Assembly (NCBI GenBank): GCA_019923695.1
Contig: JAHXGO010000005.1
Coordinates: 1-34,175 of the forward strand
DNA length: 34,175 nucleotides
DNA from: Candidatus Liptonbacteria bacterium
Lineage (GTDB): Bacteria > Patescibacteriota > Minisyncoccia > UBA6257 > Colwellbacteraceae
Reading direction: 5' to 3'
The position numbers and the translations under genes were made by a program. The stretch's first letter is position 1, and every line of letters starts with the position of its first letter. This document shows, piece after piece, positions 16,420-24,747 of the stretch. Under the pieces are notes generated by a model that ran no database searches, had not been told where the DNA came from, and saw nothing but the letters and a program-made list of their open reading frames with translations.

Positions 16420-17155
16420 ATTATCAATAAATAATTTTTCTGGACCGCTTCAAAAACTTCTAGAATTAATTGAGGAAAAAGAGCTGGAGATAACCCAAGT
16501 TAGTTTGGCGCAAATTACGGCTGATTTTCTTAATTATTTAAAATCTTTAGATAAAATTGAGGCGCGAGTTTTGGCTGATTTTGTAGCCGTGGCCGCAAAG
16601 CTTATGGTGATAAAATCAAAAAGTCTTTTACCTGATTTGCGATTAACGCCTGAAGAAGAAAAAGATATTAAAGACTTAGAGGAAAGACTAAAGTTATATA
16701 AAGAATTTAAAAACGCCGAAGCCGGCCTAAAAAAAGTTTACGCTGAAAATAAATTTTCTTTTTCCAGAAAATTTTTGCCGGTAACAGATATTGGTTTTTT
16801 TTATCCATCATCGAATTTAACAATTAACTCTATTCATTCTTCTCTTGAAAAAATTTATGAAACCACCACTGCTTTAAAATTTGAAAAAGTTGAACGCAAG
16901 ATGATTGATTTTAAAGAATATATAAATCAGCTTTTTTTGAGAATTGGTTGTCTTTCGACTACAAAAGGGGATGGATTGTCCTCTGGCTATAAATCAAAAT
17001 TCAGCGATTTAAGTTTTGGTAAAAAAAGGGAAGAAATAATTATGCTTTTTTTAGCTGTTCTTTATTTGATTCAAGATAATCTTGTCAAGATTAGCCAAGA
17101 AAATCATTTTTCTGATATTATTATAGCAAAGCGAAGCTTTGATATATTGAATTAA
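16412..17155 (+). CDS. scpA: segregation and condensation protein A
   Basis: FSGPLQKLLELIEEKELEITQVSLAQITADFLNYL and AAKLMVIKSKSLLP; C-terminus KRSFDILN lies in a repeat. Confidence 0.93.
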   Translation: MYKLSINNFSGPLQKLLELIEEKELEITQVSLAQITADFLNYLKSLDKIEARVLADFVAVAAKLMVIKSKSLLPDLRLTPEEEKDIKDLEERLKLYKEFKNAEAGLKKVYAENKFSFSRKFLPVTDIGFFYPSSNLTINSIHSSLEKIYETTTALKFEKVERKMIDFKEYINQLFLRIGCLSTTKGDGLSSGYKSKFSDLSFGKKREEIIMLFLAVLYLIQDNLVKISQENHFSDIIIAKRSFDILN

Positions 17156-17190
17156 GATTCACTATAGCAAAGTAAAATTTAAAATCTTAA
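17122..17190 (+). repeat. dispersed palindromic element (one copy plus partial second copy in tandem)
   Basis: TATAGCAAAGCGAAGCTTTGATATATTGAATTAAGATTCAC then TATAGCAAAGTAAAATTTAAAATC; includes CAAAGC-GAA-GCTTTG hairpin. Confidence 0.75.
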
Positions 17191-17202
17191 TAATGTTAAA
17201 TT

Positions 17203-17739
17203 ATGAATAATTTAGAAGCAAAAGTAGAGGCCCTGCTTTTTATTTACGGGGAGCCGACAACCTTTAACCATCTCGCTTTAGTTTTAGAGGTAGAAGAAAA
17301 AGACATTAGAGAGGCGGTTTTGGGTCTTGCTGAATCTTTAAAGTCCGATAATCGGGGCATTAAATTAATTGTTGACGGAAATAAAATACAATTCGTGACA
17401 AAACAAGAATTCGGTTCCTTAATTGAGAAAGTTGTCAAAGACGAATTACGAGAAGAACTTACTCCTGCCAGTCTTGAAACATTAAGTATTATCGCTTATC
17501 TTGGGCCGGTAATGCGTTCTACTATCGAATATATAAGAGGAGTAAATTCGGATTTTATTTTAAGAAAACTTTTAATAAGAGGTTTAGCAGAAAAAATTCC
17601 TCATCCAAATCGCAATAATATTTATCTTTATGCGCCGTCTTTTGAATTATTAAAGTATTTTGGGATTAACTCGGTTGAAGAACTGCCTGAATATCCAAAA
17701 TATCGGGAATTATTGCATATCTTTGAAAAAAATACCTAA
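17203..17739 (+). CDS. scpB: segregation and condensation protein B
   Basis: KVEALLFIYGEPTTFNHLALVLEV, TPASLETLSIIAYLGPVMRSTIEYIRGVNSDFILRKLLIRGL. Confidence 0.95.
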   Translation: MNNLEAKVEALLFIYGEPTTFNHLALVLEVEEKDIREAVLGLAESLKSDNRGIKLIVDGNKIQFVTKQEFGSLIEKVVKDELREELTPASLETLSIIAYLGPVMRSTIEYIRGVNSDFILRKLLIRGLAEKIPHPNRNNIYLYAPSFELLKYFGINSVEELPEYPKYRELLHIFEKNT

Positions 17740-17740
17740 A

Positions 17741-18709
17741 ATGTCTAAAGAGCTTAAAAAGATATTTTATTATATTTTTTCCAGTATTATTTTAATTTTG
17801 TTTATAACCAGTTTTAAGGTTATTTCTGAAATCGATTCGGCGCCGAATCTTAAACAGGTTTATTCTTCTGAAATTTATAACGAGCAGTACGCCGCTCGAT
17901 ATATTGAGTTTTCGATTCAGTATAATAAACAGCGCGCTATTCGATCTATTGAGCTTGAAGATCAATATACCTTTTCTTCTTTAAAAAAATTATCGAATAA
18001 TTCACAACTTAATAATGAATTAACGAATTTATTGGCTCCGATTTTTTTAGTTTTTGATTTTAGAAAAAATGCCATAATTTTTTCAAAAAATAGTAATCAT
18101 CGCTGGCCCTTGGCGTCTTTAACAAAACTGATGACAGCTTTAATAGCTTTAGAAAACCTGCCTAAAGATAAAATTATTAAAATAAACGAAAAAGGAGAAG
18201 AATTTAAGGTTTTAGACCTGATAAAGGCAACAATAATTTATTCTTCAAACGAAGCGACGCTGGCTTTGTCTAATTCTTTTTCTGAAAAAGAATTTATTTT
18301 ACTAATGAATAAAAAGGCCGAAGAAATTGGTATGAAAAATACAATTTTTGAAGAACCAACAGGGCTTTCTATGTTTAATCAGTCAACTGGAAAAGATGTG
18401 ATAAAATTGGTAAAATATATTTTAAGGGTTCAGCCGCTGATTTTTGAAATTGCCCAGCTTCCTCAAACAACTATCATTGAACAAAAAAGCGGAACAAAAA
18501 TAGATATTTACAACACCCATCCTTTTGTTGGACAGCTGAATTTTATGGGAGGTAAAACCGGACTTATTAGGATTAGCAACGGTAATTTGCTTTCAATTTT
18601 TGAAAATAATAAAAATTTAGTTTTAATAGTAGTTCTTGGGGCGGAAGACCGCTATGAAGAAACAAAAAAAATAATGGATATTTATATTCAACAATCAAAA
18701 CTTGATTAA
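17741..18709 (+). CDS. D-alanyl-D-alanine carboxypeptidase (peptidase S11)
   Basis: SLTK (SxxK), SSNEA (SxN) and GGKTGLI (KTG) motifs; ATG at 17741 preferred over 17660. Confidence 0.85.
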   Translation: MSKELKKIFYYIFSSIILILFITSFKVISEIDSAPNLKQVYSSEIYNEQYAARYIEFSIQYNKQRAIRSIELEDQYTFSSLKKLSNNSQLNNELTNLLAPIFLVFDFRKNAIIFSKNSNHRWPLASLTKLMTALIALENLPKDKIIKINEKGEEFKVLDLIKATIIYSSNEATLALSNSFSEKEFILLMNKKAEEIGMKNTIFEEPTGLSMFNQSTGKDVIKLVKYILRVQPLIFEIAQLPQTTIIEQKSGTKIDIYNTHPFVGQLNFMGGKTGLIRISNGNLLSIFENNKNLVLIVVLGAEDRYEETKKIMDIYIQQSKLD

Positions 18710-18816
18710 TTATTAAAAACGATAAATTTTTTATCTAAAGATAATCTTAAATAAAAAAATGATATACTCAAGGTCAAGTTTATTAGTAATAATTAGTCAA
18801 ATTTCTATTACTTAAT

Positions 18817-19863
18817 ATGGCAACAACAGCAATAATTATTATTTTAACAATAACAATTTTATCTTTTTTTGTCGCTTTCATCAGCGTTCGTTTTGTTTAT
18901 AAAGGACTTTTAAAATTTGGCATTAAAAAACAAATTAGGGTGTCAGACTCAACTCCTGTGTTTTCAGCTCTTCACGCGAAAAAAGCCGGAACCCCAACAA
19001 TGGGCGGAGTTATTATCTGGGGAACGGTTTTAGGACTTTCTTTGTTATTTTTTGTTTTGGACAAATTATTCGGCGGTTTTTTCAGTTATTTAAACTTTAT
19101 TGACCGCGGTCAAACATATCTACCTTTAGCAACAATGTTTATTGCCGCAGCCTTTGGGTTGTTTGATGATTTTTTGGGGGTAAAACGAATTGGCCCAAAA
19201 GGCGGAGGATTGAGTATTAAACACAAACTTATTCTTTACACGGTTATCGCTTTTATGGCCGCTATTTGGTTTTATTCCAAGCTTGAATGGAGCGTTTTAT
19301 ATATTCCTTTTTTTGGAAATTTTGAGATAGGTGTTTGGTATGTTCCGGTATTTATGTTTATTATTATTGCCAGCGCTTTTTCCGCTAACGAAACTGACGG
19401 GCTTGATGGGCTTTTAGGCGGAATAATGCTTTTTGTTTTCGGAGCTTTGATGATAATTTCTTTTTTTCTCGGCAAATATTATTTGGCAATGATGATTGGT
19501 TCTATTATCGGCAGTCTTTTAGCTTTTTTATGGTTTAATATTTATCCGGCAAAATTTTTTATGGGAGACACCGGTTCTATGGCCTTGGGGATTACTTTAG
19601 GCGTAGTAGCAATGCTTACAAATACTCTTTTGCTTTTACCCTTATTGGTTTTGCCGCTTGTCATTGAATCTTTGTCGGTTATTATTCAACTAACAAGCAA
19701 AAAATTTTTTAAAAGAAAAGTTTTTCTTTCCGCTCCGATTCATCATCATTTTGAAGCCTTAGGAATGCCAGAATCGCAGATTACTATGCGTTTTTGGATT
19801 TTCTCGTTTGTTTGCGCCAGTTTGGGAATCATTATTTTCTTTTTGGATTATTTATTCAAATAG
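18817..19863 (+). CDS. mraY: phospho-N-acetylmuramoyl-pentapeptide-transferase
   Basis: TPTMGGVIIW, DDFLGVKRIGPKGGGLSIKHKL, ETDGLDGL, FMGDTGSMALG, PIHHHFEALGMPESQITMRFWI. Confidence 0.95.
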   Translation: MATTAIIIILTITILSFFVAFISVRFVYKGLLKFGIKKQIRVSDSTPVFSALHAKKAGTPTMGGVIIWGTVLGLSLLFFVLDKLFGGFFSYLNFIDRGQTYLPLATMFIAAAFGLFDDFLGVKRIGPKGGGLSIKHKLILYTVIAFMAAIWFYSKLEWSVLYIPFFGNFEIGVWYVPVFMFIIIASAFSANETDGLDGLLGGIMLFVFGALMIISFFLGKYYLAMMIGSIIGSLLAFLWFNIYPAKFFMGDTGSMALGITLGVVAMLTNTLLLLPLLVLPLVIESLSVIIQLTSKKFFKRKVFLSAPIHHHFEALGMPESQITMRFWIFSFVCASLGIIIFFLDYLFK

Positions 19864-19960
19864 ATTAAACAAAAATCATTGAAATGGTTTAGCAAAATTA
19901 ATCAGCTATTTTATCCTAAAAAACTGTAAATAACACGACTATTTTTACATATAAATATAT

Positions 19961-20575
19961 ATGATAATAATATTTACCGGTAACGGAAAAGGTAAAACAA
20001 CTGCTGCTTTAGGTCAGGCAATGAGGGCATTGGGTTATAATAAACGGGTTTTAATGATCCAGTTTATTAAAGGGTCTTGGATTTCTGGAGAACATATTTT
20101 AATATCAAAAATTAAAAATCAAAAATTAAAATTACAAATCAAAAACAAAAAACTTCCGAAAGGATTAGAAAGTTTTTATAATTTTCAGATTATTAAAGCT
20201 GGGAAAGGATTTATTAAAATAGCCGGCGACAAAACTTTATTTTCCGAACATAAAAAAGCTGCCCAGAAGGCTTTATTTTTGGCGGAAAAAGCAATTAAAA
20301 GTCAGAAATGGGATTTAATTATTCTTGATGAAATAAATGTAGCCGTACATCTGAAATTATTGAATGAAAAAAAAGTTTTGGATATTTTAAAATGTATTTA
20401 TTTGTATCCACATAAGCCTGTCACAAGTCTGCATAGATCTGCGCTAACGGTGATTTTAACCGGTAGAAATGCGCCAAAATCCTTTATTAAAGAAGCTGAT
20501 TTAGTCACTGAAATGAAAGAAATTAAACATCCTTTTCAAAAAGGATGTTTAGCCCAAAAATCAATTGAGTATTAA
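19961..20575 (+). CDS. cobO: cob(I)yrinic acid a,c-diamide adenosyltransferase (CobO/BtuR-like)
   Basis: FTGNGKGKTTAALGQAMRALG, VLMIQFIKG, WDLIILDEINVAVHLKLL, VILTGRNAPKSFIKEADLVTEMKEIKHPF. Confidence 0.88.
   Translation: MIIIFTGNGKGKTTAALGQAMRALGYNKRVLMIQFIKGSWISGEHILISKIKNQKLKLQIKNKKLPKGLESFYNFQIIKAGKGFIKIAGDKTLFSEHKKAAQKALFLAEKAIKSQKWDLIILDEINVAVHLKLLNEKKVLDILKCIYLYPHKPVTSLHRSALTVILTGRNAPKSFIKEADLVTEMKEIKHPFQKGCLAQKSIEY
20525..20550. repeat. perfect 12-bp inverted repeat inside the cobO 3' end
   Basis: AAACATCCTTTT-CA-AAAAGGATGTTT. Confidence 0.9.
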
Positions 20576-20616
20576 ATTGTTCGTTGACGGCAAATACATT
20601 GCAGATGAATCAGATA

Positions 20617-20686
20617 ACCATAGCAAACAATATCCTGCTCAATATATAAACTTAAGTTTTGATATAGTAAAATTAAGATTCACCAT
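20617..20686. repeat. dispersed palindromic element copies (intergenic, 3' of cobO)
   Basis: AAGTTTTGATATAGTAAAATTAAGATTCACCAT closely matches the 17134-17165 copy; adjacent inverse-looking TGCTCAATATATAAAC. Confidence 0.7.
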
Positions 20687-20718
20687 CGGGCGTTTTTTCT
20701 GCTATAATTAATCATAAT

Positions 20719-22290
20719 ATGAATTTACTTATTAAAGGTGGCCAGATTTTAGACGGTTTAGGCAATCCGCCGTATAAAGCCGATATTTTAATATCCGGAA
20801 ATAAAATTTCCGCTATCGGCGATTTTAGTCATCGTTCAGCCCAAGAAACTATTTTAACCAACGGAAGCTATATAAGCCCTGGCTTTATTGAAATAAGAAA
20901 TGAAGCTGACCATTATTTGACTCTTTTTAATGAGTCTCATCAGAAAAAAATGATTGAGCAGGGGATAACAACAATTATCGGAGGATTTAATGGGTGTTCA
21001 CTCTCTCCTCTTATTTACGGAGATTTAAACATTTTTAATCAATGGCAAGATTCAGAAAATATTAATATTAATTGGCATAGCTTAAAGGAAATGTTTAATT
21101 CATTTAAAAAATTTCCTTTAGCGATTAATTTTGGAACTGTAATTGGGTATTACACCATTAGAAGGGATATTACTTTAAATCGACGGGAATTAAGCGAAAA
21201 AGAATTAGAAATATTTTCAAAAATAATTGAAAAGTCCTTCAAAGAAGGCGCTTTTGGTTTATCTTCGGGCTTAGATTATTCTTTTGGTTATCAAATACCT
21301 TTTAAAGAAAAACAAATTATTTTAAATCTTTTAAAAAAATTCCGAAAGTTTTTTGCTATTCAGCCGATGGAAAGAAAACAAAATCCACTCCAAGTCGCAG
21401 AAGAAGCGGTAGAAATAGTAAAAAACGGAGTAAGTGTTATTATCAACGATTTTCAACCGGTTATCGGCTGTGAAAATGAATATCAAAAAGCGCTGGAATT
21501 AATTTCTTTGAATTTGACAAAAGCGGATATTCGTTTTGATATTTGTCCATACGGAATTAATGTGGTTTCTCTTTCTGATTTTTTGCCACAATGGTTTAAG
21601 AAAAAAGGGAAAGAGGGGATATTTAATAAAGAAAAACTTACGGCCAAAGGACAATTTACGACCAAAGGACGACTCACGGTCAAAGAACGACTCAAAAAAG
21701 AATGGAAGAATCTGGATTTTGAAAAAATAATAATTTTAAACATCCCAAAATTTAATTATTTAACCGGAAAAAATATTTTAGAATTTTCTGAAAACAGAGG
21801 TTTAGATGAAATTGAGGGTTTAATTGAACTTGCAAAATTATCCCTTAATCATGAAATAAATTCTTCAGGTCGCCCTTTGGCCATAAACGGAACAATAGGA
21901 ATAAAAAATATAAATGAAGAATTATTAGAAAAAAATTTAATGCATCGTCAGTCCTTTATAAGTTCTAACTTTACTTCATTAAAAGAAGAAGAGAGATTAC
22001 CCTTTAGTCGTGAAGGAGCTTTTATGAAGTTTTTGGGATTTTCTTTTGTTGACGACCAAAAAACAGCCTTATTACCGATTGAATCAGCCATAAAAAAAAT
22101 TACTTCTGAACCGGCAAAGTTTTTATCTCTTAAAGATAGGGGAGTGATTAAAGAGGGCAATGTTGCTGATTTAACGATATTTAAAGAAAAAAAGATCCAA
22201 AATGTTATTATTTCAGGCAAGCTGGCCGTAAAAGAAGGGGAGTTCCAAAATATTTTTAATGGTAAAACATTAAAACATTATAGCCGCTAA
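20719..22290 (+). CDS. N-acyl-D-amino-acid deacylase (D-aminoacylase)-like amidohydrolase, probably lacking metal ligands
   Basis: Amidohydrolase framework: LLIKGGQILDGLGNPPYKADILISGNKISAIG, SYISPGFIEIRNEADHYLTLF, EQGITTIIGGFNGCSLSPL, GAFGLSSGLDYSFGYQIPF, DRGVIKEGNVADLTIFK. Confidence 0.8.
   Translation: MNLLIKGGQILDGLGNPPYKADILISGNKISAIGDFSHRSAQETILTNGSYISPGFIEIRNEADHYLTLFNESHQKKMIEQGITTIIGGFNGCSLSPLIYGDLNIFNQWQDSENININWHSLKEMFNSFKKFPLAINFGTVIGYYTIRRDITLNRRELSEKELEIFSKIIEKSFKEGAFGLSSGLDYSFGYQIPFKEKQIILNLLKKFRKFFAIQPMERKQNPLQVAEEAVEIVKNGVSVIINDFQPVIGCENEYQKALELISLNLTKADIRFDICPYGINVVSLSDFLPQWFKKKGKEGIFNKEKLTAKGQFTTKGRLTVKERLKKEWKNLDFEKIIILNIPKFNYLTGKNILEFSENRGLDEIEGLIELAKLSLNHEINSSGRPLAINGTIGIKNINEELLEKNLMHRQSFISSNFTSLKEEERLPFSREGAFMKFLGFSFVDDQKTALLPIESAIKKITSEPAKFLSLKDRGVIKEGNVADLTIFKEKKIQNVIISGKLAVKEGEFQNIFNGKTLKHYSR
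21640..21693 (+). repeat. three 18-bp in-frame tandem repeats
   Basis: ACGGCCAAAGGACAATTT / ACGACCAAAGGACGACTC / ACGGTCAAAGAACGACTC, encoding TAKGQF/TTKGRL/TVKERL. Confidence 0.9.
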
Positions 22291-22377
22291 CAAAAAGTAT
22301 CAATTTAGAAAAAAATAATAATCTACTAAAGGTCATGATTTTTACAAATAATAAATAATCAATTTTTATTATTAGGT

Positions 22378-23469
22378 ATGCTTATTAAACACGCTGATAA
22401 AGTTATTTTTTTTACTGTTTTTATTTTAATTGTTTTGGGGATGGTTATGCTTGTAAGCGCTTCTTCGGAATTAGCTAAGTTAAGATTTGATGATCCTTAT
22501 TTTTTTGTCAGACGTCAGTTAACATACGGATTAAGCGCTGGAATCGTTGGTTTTTTAATTTGTCTTTTAGTTCCTTATAAGTTTTTTAAAAAAATCTCTT
22601 TTTCGTTGTTGGTTGTTAATATAATCCTTTTAGCCGCTGTTTTTTCGCCCTTAGGAGAACAATTTGGGGCTGCTTCTCGCTGGCTTAACATTGGTTTATT
22701 CACTTTTCAGCCTTCAGAAATCCTAAAATTTACTTTTATTGTTTATTTGGCAGCTTGGTTGACTTCAAAAACTAAAGACAGAAAAGGAAATTTTTTTGAA
22801 AGTGTTTTACCCTTTTTAATAATAAGCGGCTTCATCACTTTTTTATTAATTAAACAACCTTCAACAAGCGCGGTTATTATATTAATGTCTGCCGCCTTAA
22901 TACTTTATTTTGTTCATGGCGTTAAAATATCGTATATATTAAGTTTAGTTTTTATAGGGTTTTTTGCTTTGGTGTTAATTATTTCTTTTTCCCCTTATCG
23001 TCTTCAAAGGATAGTAACTTTTTTAAATCCGGGAGTTGATTTACAAGCAAGCCGCTTTCATATTAATCAATCACTTATTGCCATAGGGTCCGGAGGTTTT
23101 TTTGGGGTTGGTTATGGAAACTCTATTTCTAAAATAAGGTTTTTGCCGGAACCTATAGGTGATTCTATTTTTGCCATTATTGCGGAAGAATTTGGTTTTT
23201 TAGGTTCGTTTTTGTTTATTTTTCTTTTTTTTATTTTAATTAGCGCCGGTTTTTTTGGTAGTAAAAAAATTAGAAATCCATTTGGGAAACTTATTCTAAT
23301 CGGTTTTTCTTCTCTAATAGGAATTCAGGCCTTTGTCCATATAGCGGCTATTTCTGGTTTGATTCCTTTGACTGGCATACCCTTGCCTTTTATAAGTTAC
23401 GGTGGGTCTGCTTTAGCGACATTTATGTCAATGAGCGGTTTAATGATTAATGTTTTAAAAAATGCCTGA
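22378..23469 (+). CDS. ftsW: FtsW/RodA/SpoVE family lipid II polymerase, probably FtsW
   Basis: MVMLVSASS, SRWLNIGLFTFQPSEILKF, FLPEPIGDSIFAIIAEEFGFLG, ISGLIPLTGIPLPFISYGGSA; overlaps murG. Confidence 0.9.
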   Translation: MLIKHADKVIFFTVFILIVLGMVMLVSASSELAKLRFDDPYFFVRRQLTYGLSAGIVGFLICLLVPYKFFKKISFSLLVVNIILLAAVFSPLGEQFGAASRWLNIGLFTFQPSEILKFTFIVYLAAWLTSKTKDRKGNFFESVLPFLIISGFITFLLIKQPSTSAVIILMSAALILYFVHGVKISYILSLVFIGFFALVLIISFSPYRLQRIVTFLNPGVDLQASRFHINQSLIAIGSGGFFGVGYGNSISKIRFLPEPIGDSIFAIIAEEFGFLGSFLFIFLFFILISAGFFGSKKIRNPFGKLILIGFSSLIGIQAFVHIAAISGLIPLTGIPLPFISYGGSALATFMSMSGLMINVLKNA

Positions 23470-24667
23470 ACTTAAAAATAAAAAAAGAAGAAAACTGAAG
23501 ATTGTTTTAGCCGGCGGAGGCACAGGAGGTCATTTTTATCCGCTTTTAGCGGTTGCTGTTGAGTTTCAAATTTTAGCGGCCCAACAAAATATAGACCTTG
23601 ATCTTTTTTATCTGGGGACAGCATCTACAAAATATTATAATTTATTTTTAAAAAATAATATTGTCGTCAAAAAAACGTTAGCTGGAAAATTTCGCCGTAC
23701 CTTAAGTTTGTCAAATCTCTTTGATTTAATAAAATTCGCAATCGGTTTTTTACAATCGTTATGGCATCTTTTTTGGATTATGCCGGACGCGGTTTTTTCC
23801 AAAGGAGGGCCAGGAGCTTTATCCGTTGTTTTTGCGGCTGTTGTTTATAGAATTCCTGTTTTTATTCACGAATCAGATTCTGTTTCTGGTTTAACAAATG
23901 TGATTTCCGCTAAATTTTCCAAAGCGATATTTATAGCTTTTAAAGAAAATGCCAAAAGTTTTAATCAGAATAGAAATGTGGTGGTGAGCAGAATGCTCAA
24001 TATATCAAGCAGTATGCCGCTTACTATAGTTGTCGGTAATCCTATTAGACGTTACATTCTCAACGATATTCCAAAAAAAGAAAGAGCAAAAAAAATTTTA
24101 GGCCTTAATCCAGAAATTCCTCTTTTATTGTTTTTAGGTGGGTCTCAAGGCGCGGTTAGAATAAATAATATTGTGATTAAAAATTTAAAATCTCTTCTTT
24201 CAAATTATCAAATTTTTCATCAAATAGGAGACGCCAATTATAATGATTTTGAAAACCAAATTAATTCTGTTTTAAAAGAAATTCCTTTTAAAATTCGCAG
24301 TCGGTATTTTTTCGTCGATTATTTTTATGATGATTTCAAAGATATTTTAGCCGCAGCTGATTTAGTTATTTCACGAGCAGGCAGTGGCGCTATTTTTGAG
24401 ATTGCCGCTTTTGGCAAGCCGTCGATTTTAATTCCTTTGCCGGAATCCGCTTCTGACCATCAGTTGTTAAATAGCCAAATATATTCGTCTTCCGGAGCAG
24501 CCTTAGTGATGGAAGAAAAAGATTATTTTCCAGAACATTTTCTTAATTTAATTGAAAGTCTTTTATTGAATCCAGAAATTCTGGAAAAAATGTCCGTGAG
24601 AGCTAAAGAATTTAGCAAACCAGAAGCGGCTAAAATAATCGCTCAAAAAATAATTGAATTAACTTAA
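23462..24667 (+). CDS. murG: UDP-N-acetylglucosamine transferase MurG
   Basis: VLAGGGTGGHFYPLLAVA, FIHESDSVSGLTN, VGNPIR, FLGGSQGAVRIN, DLVISRAGSGAIFEIAAFGKPSILIPLPESASDHQ. Confidence 0.95.
   Translation: MPELKNKKRRKLKIVLAGGGTGGHFYPLLAVAVEFQILAAQQNIDLDLFYLGTASTKYYNLFLKNNIVVKKTLAGKFRRTLSLSNLFDLIKFAIGFLQSLWHLFWIMPDAVFSKGGPGALSVVFAAVVYRIPVFIHESDSVSGLTNVISAKFSKAIFIAFKENAKSFNQNRNVVVSRMLNISSSMPLTIVVGNPIRRYILNDIPKKERAKKILGLNPEIPLLLFLGGSQGAVRINNIVIKNLKSLLSNYQIFHQIGDANYNDFENQINSVLKEIPFKIRSRYFFVDYFYDDFKDILAAADLVISRAGSGAIFEIAAFGKPSILIPLPESASDHQLLNSQIYSSSGAALVMEEKDYFPEHFLNLIESLLLNPEILEKMSVRAKEFSKPEAAKIIAQKIIELT
23984..24028. repeat. 45-nt dispersed palindromic element inserted in frame in murG
   Basis: gtgagcagaatgctcaatatatcaagcagtatgccgcttactata sits between NVVV and VGNPIRR; shares ATATATC/GATATATTGA core and CTATA terminus with other copies. 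Confidence 0.6.
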
Positions 24668-24747
24668 AATTTTAAAATCTAAAATATATAAAAATTAATA
24701 GTATGAAAATTGGTAAACTTTTTTGTTTTTTGCTAAAATAAAAAATA

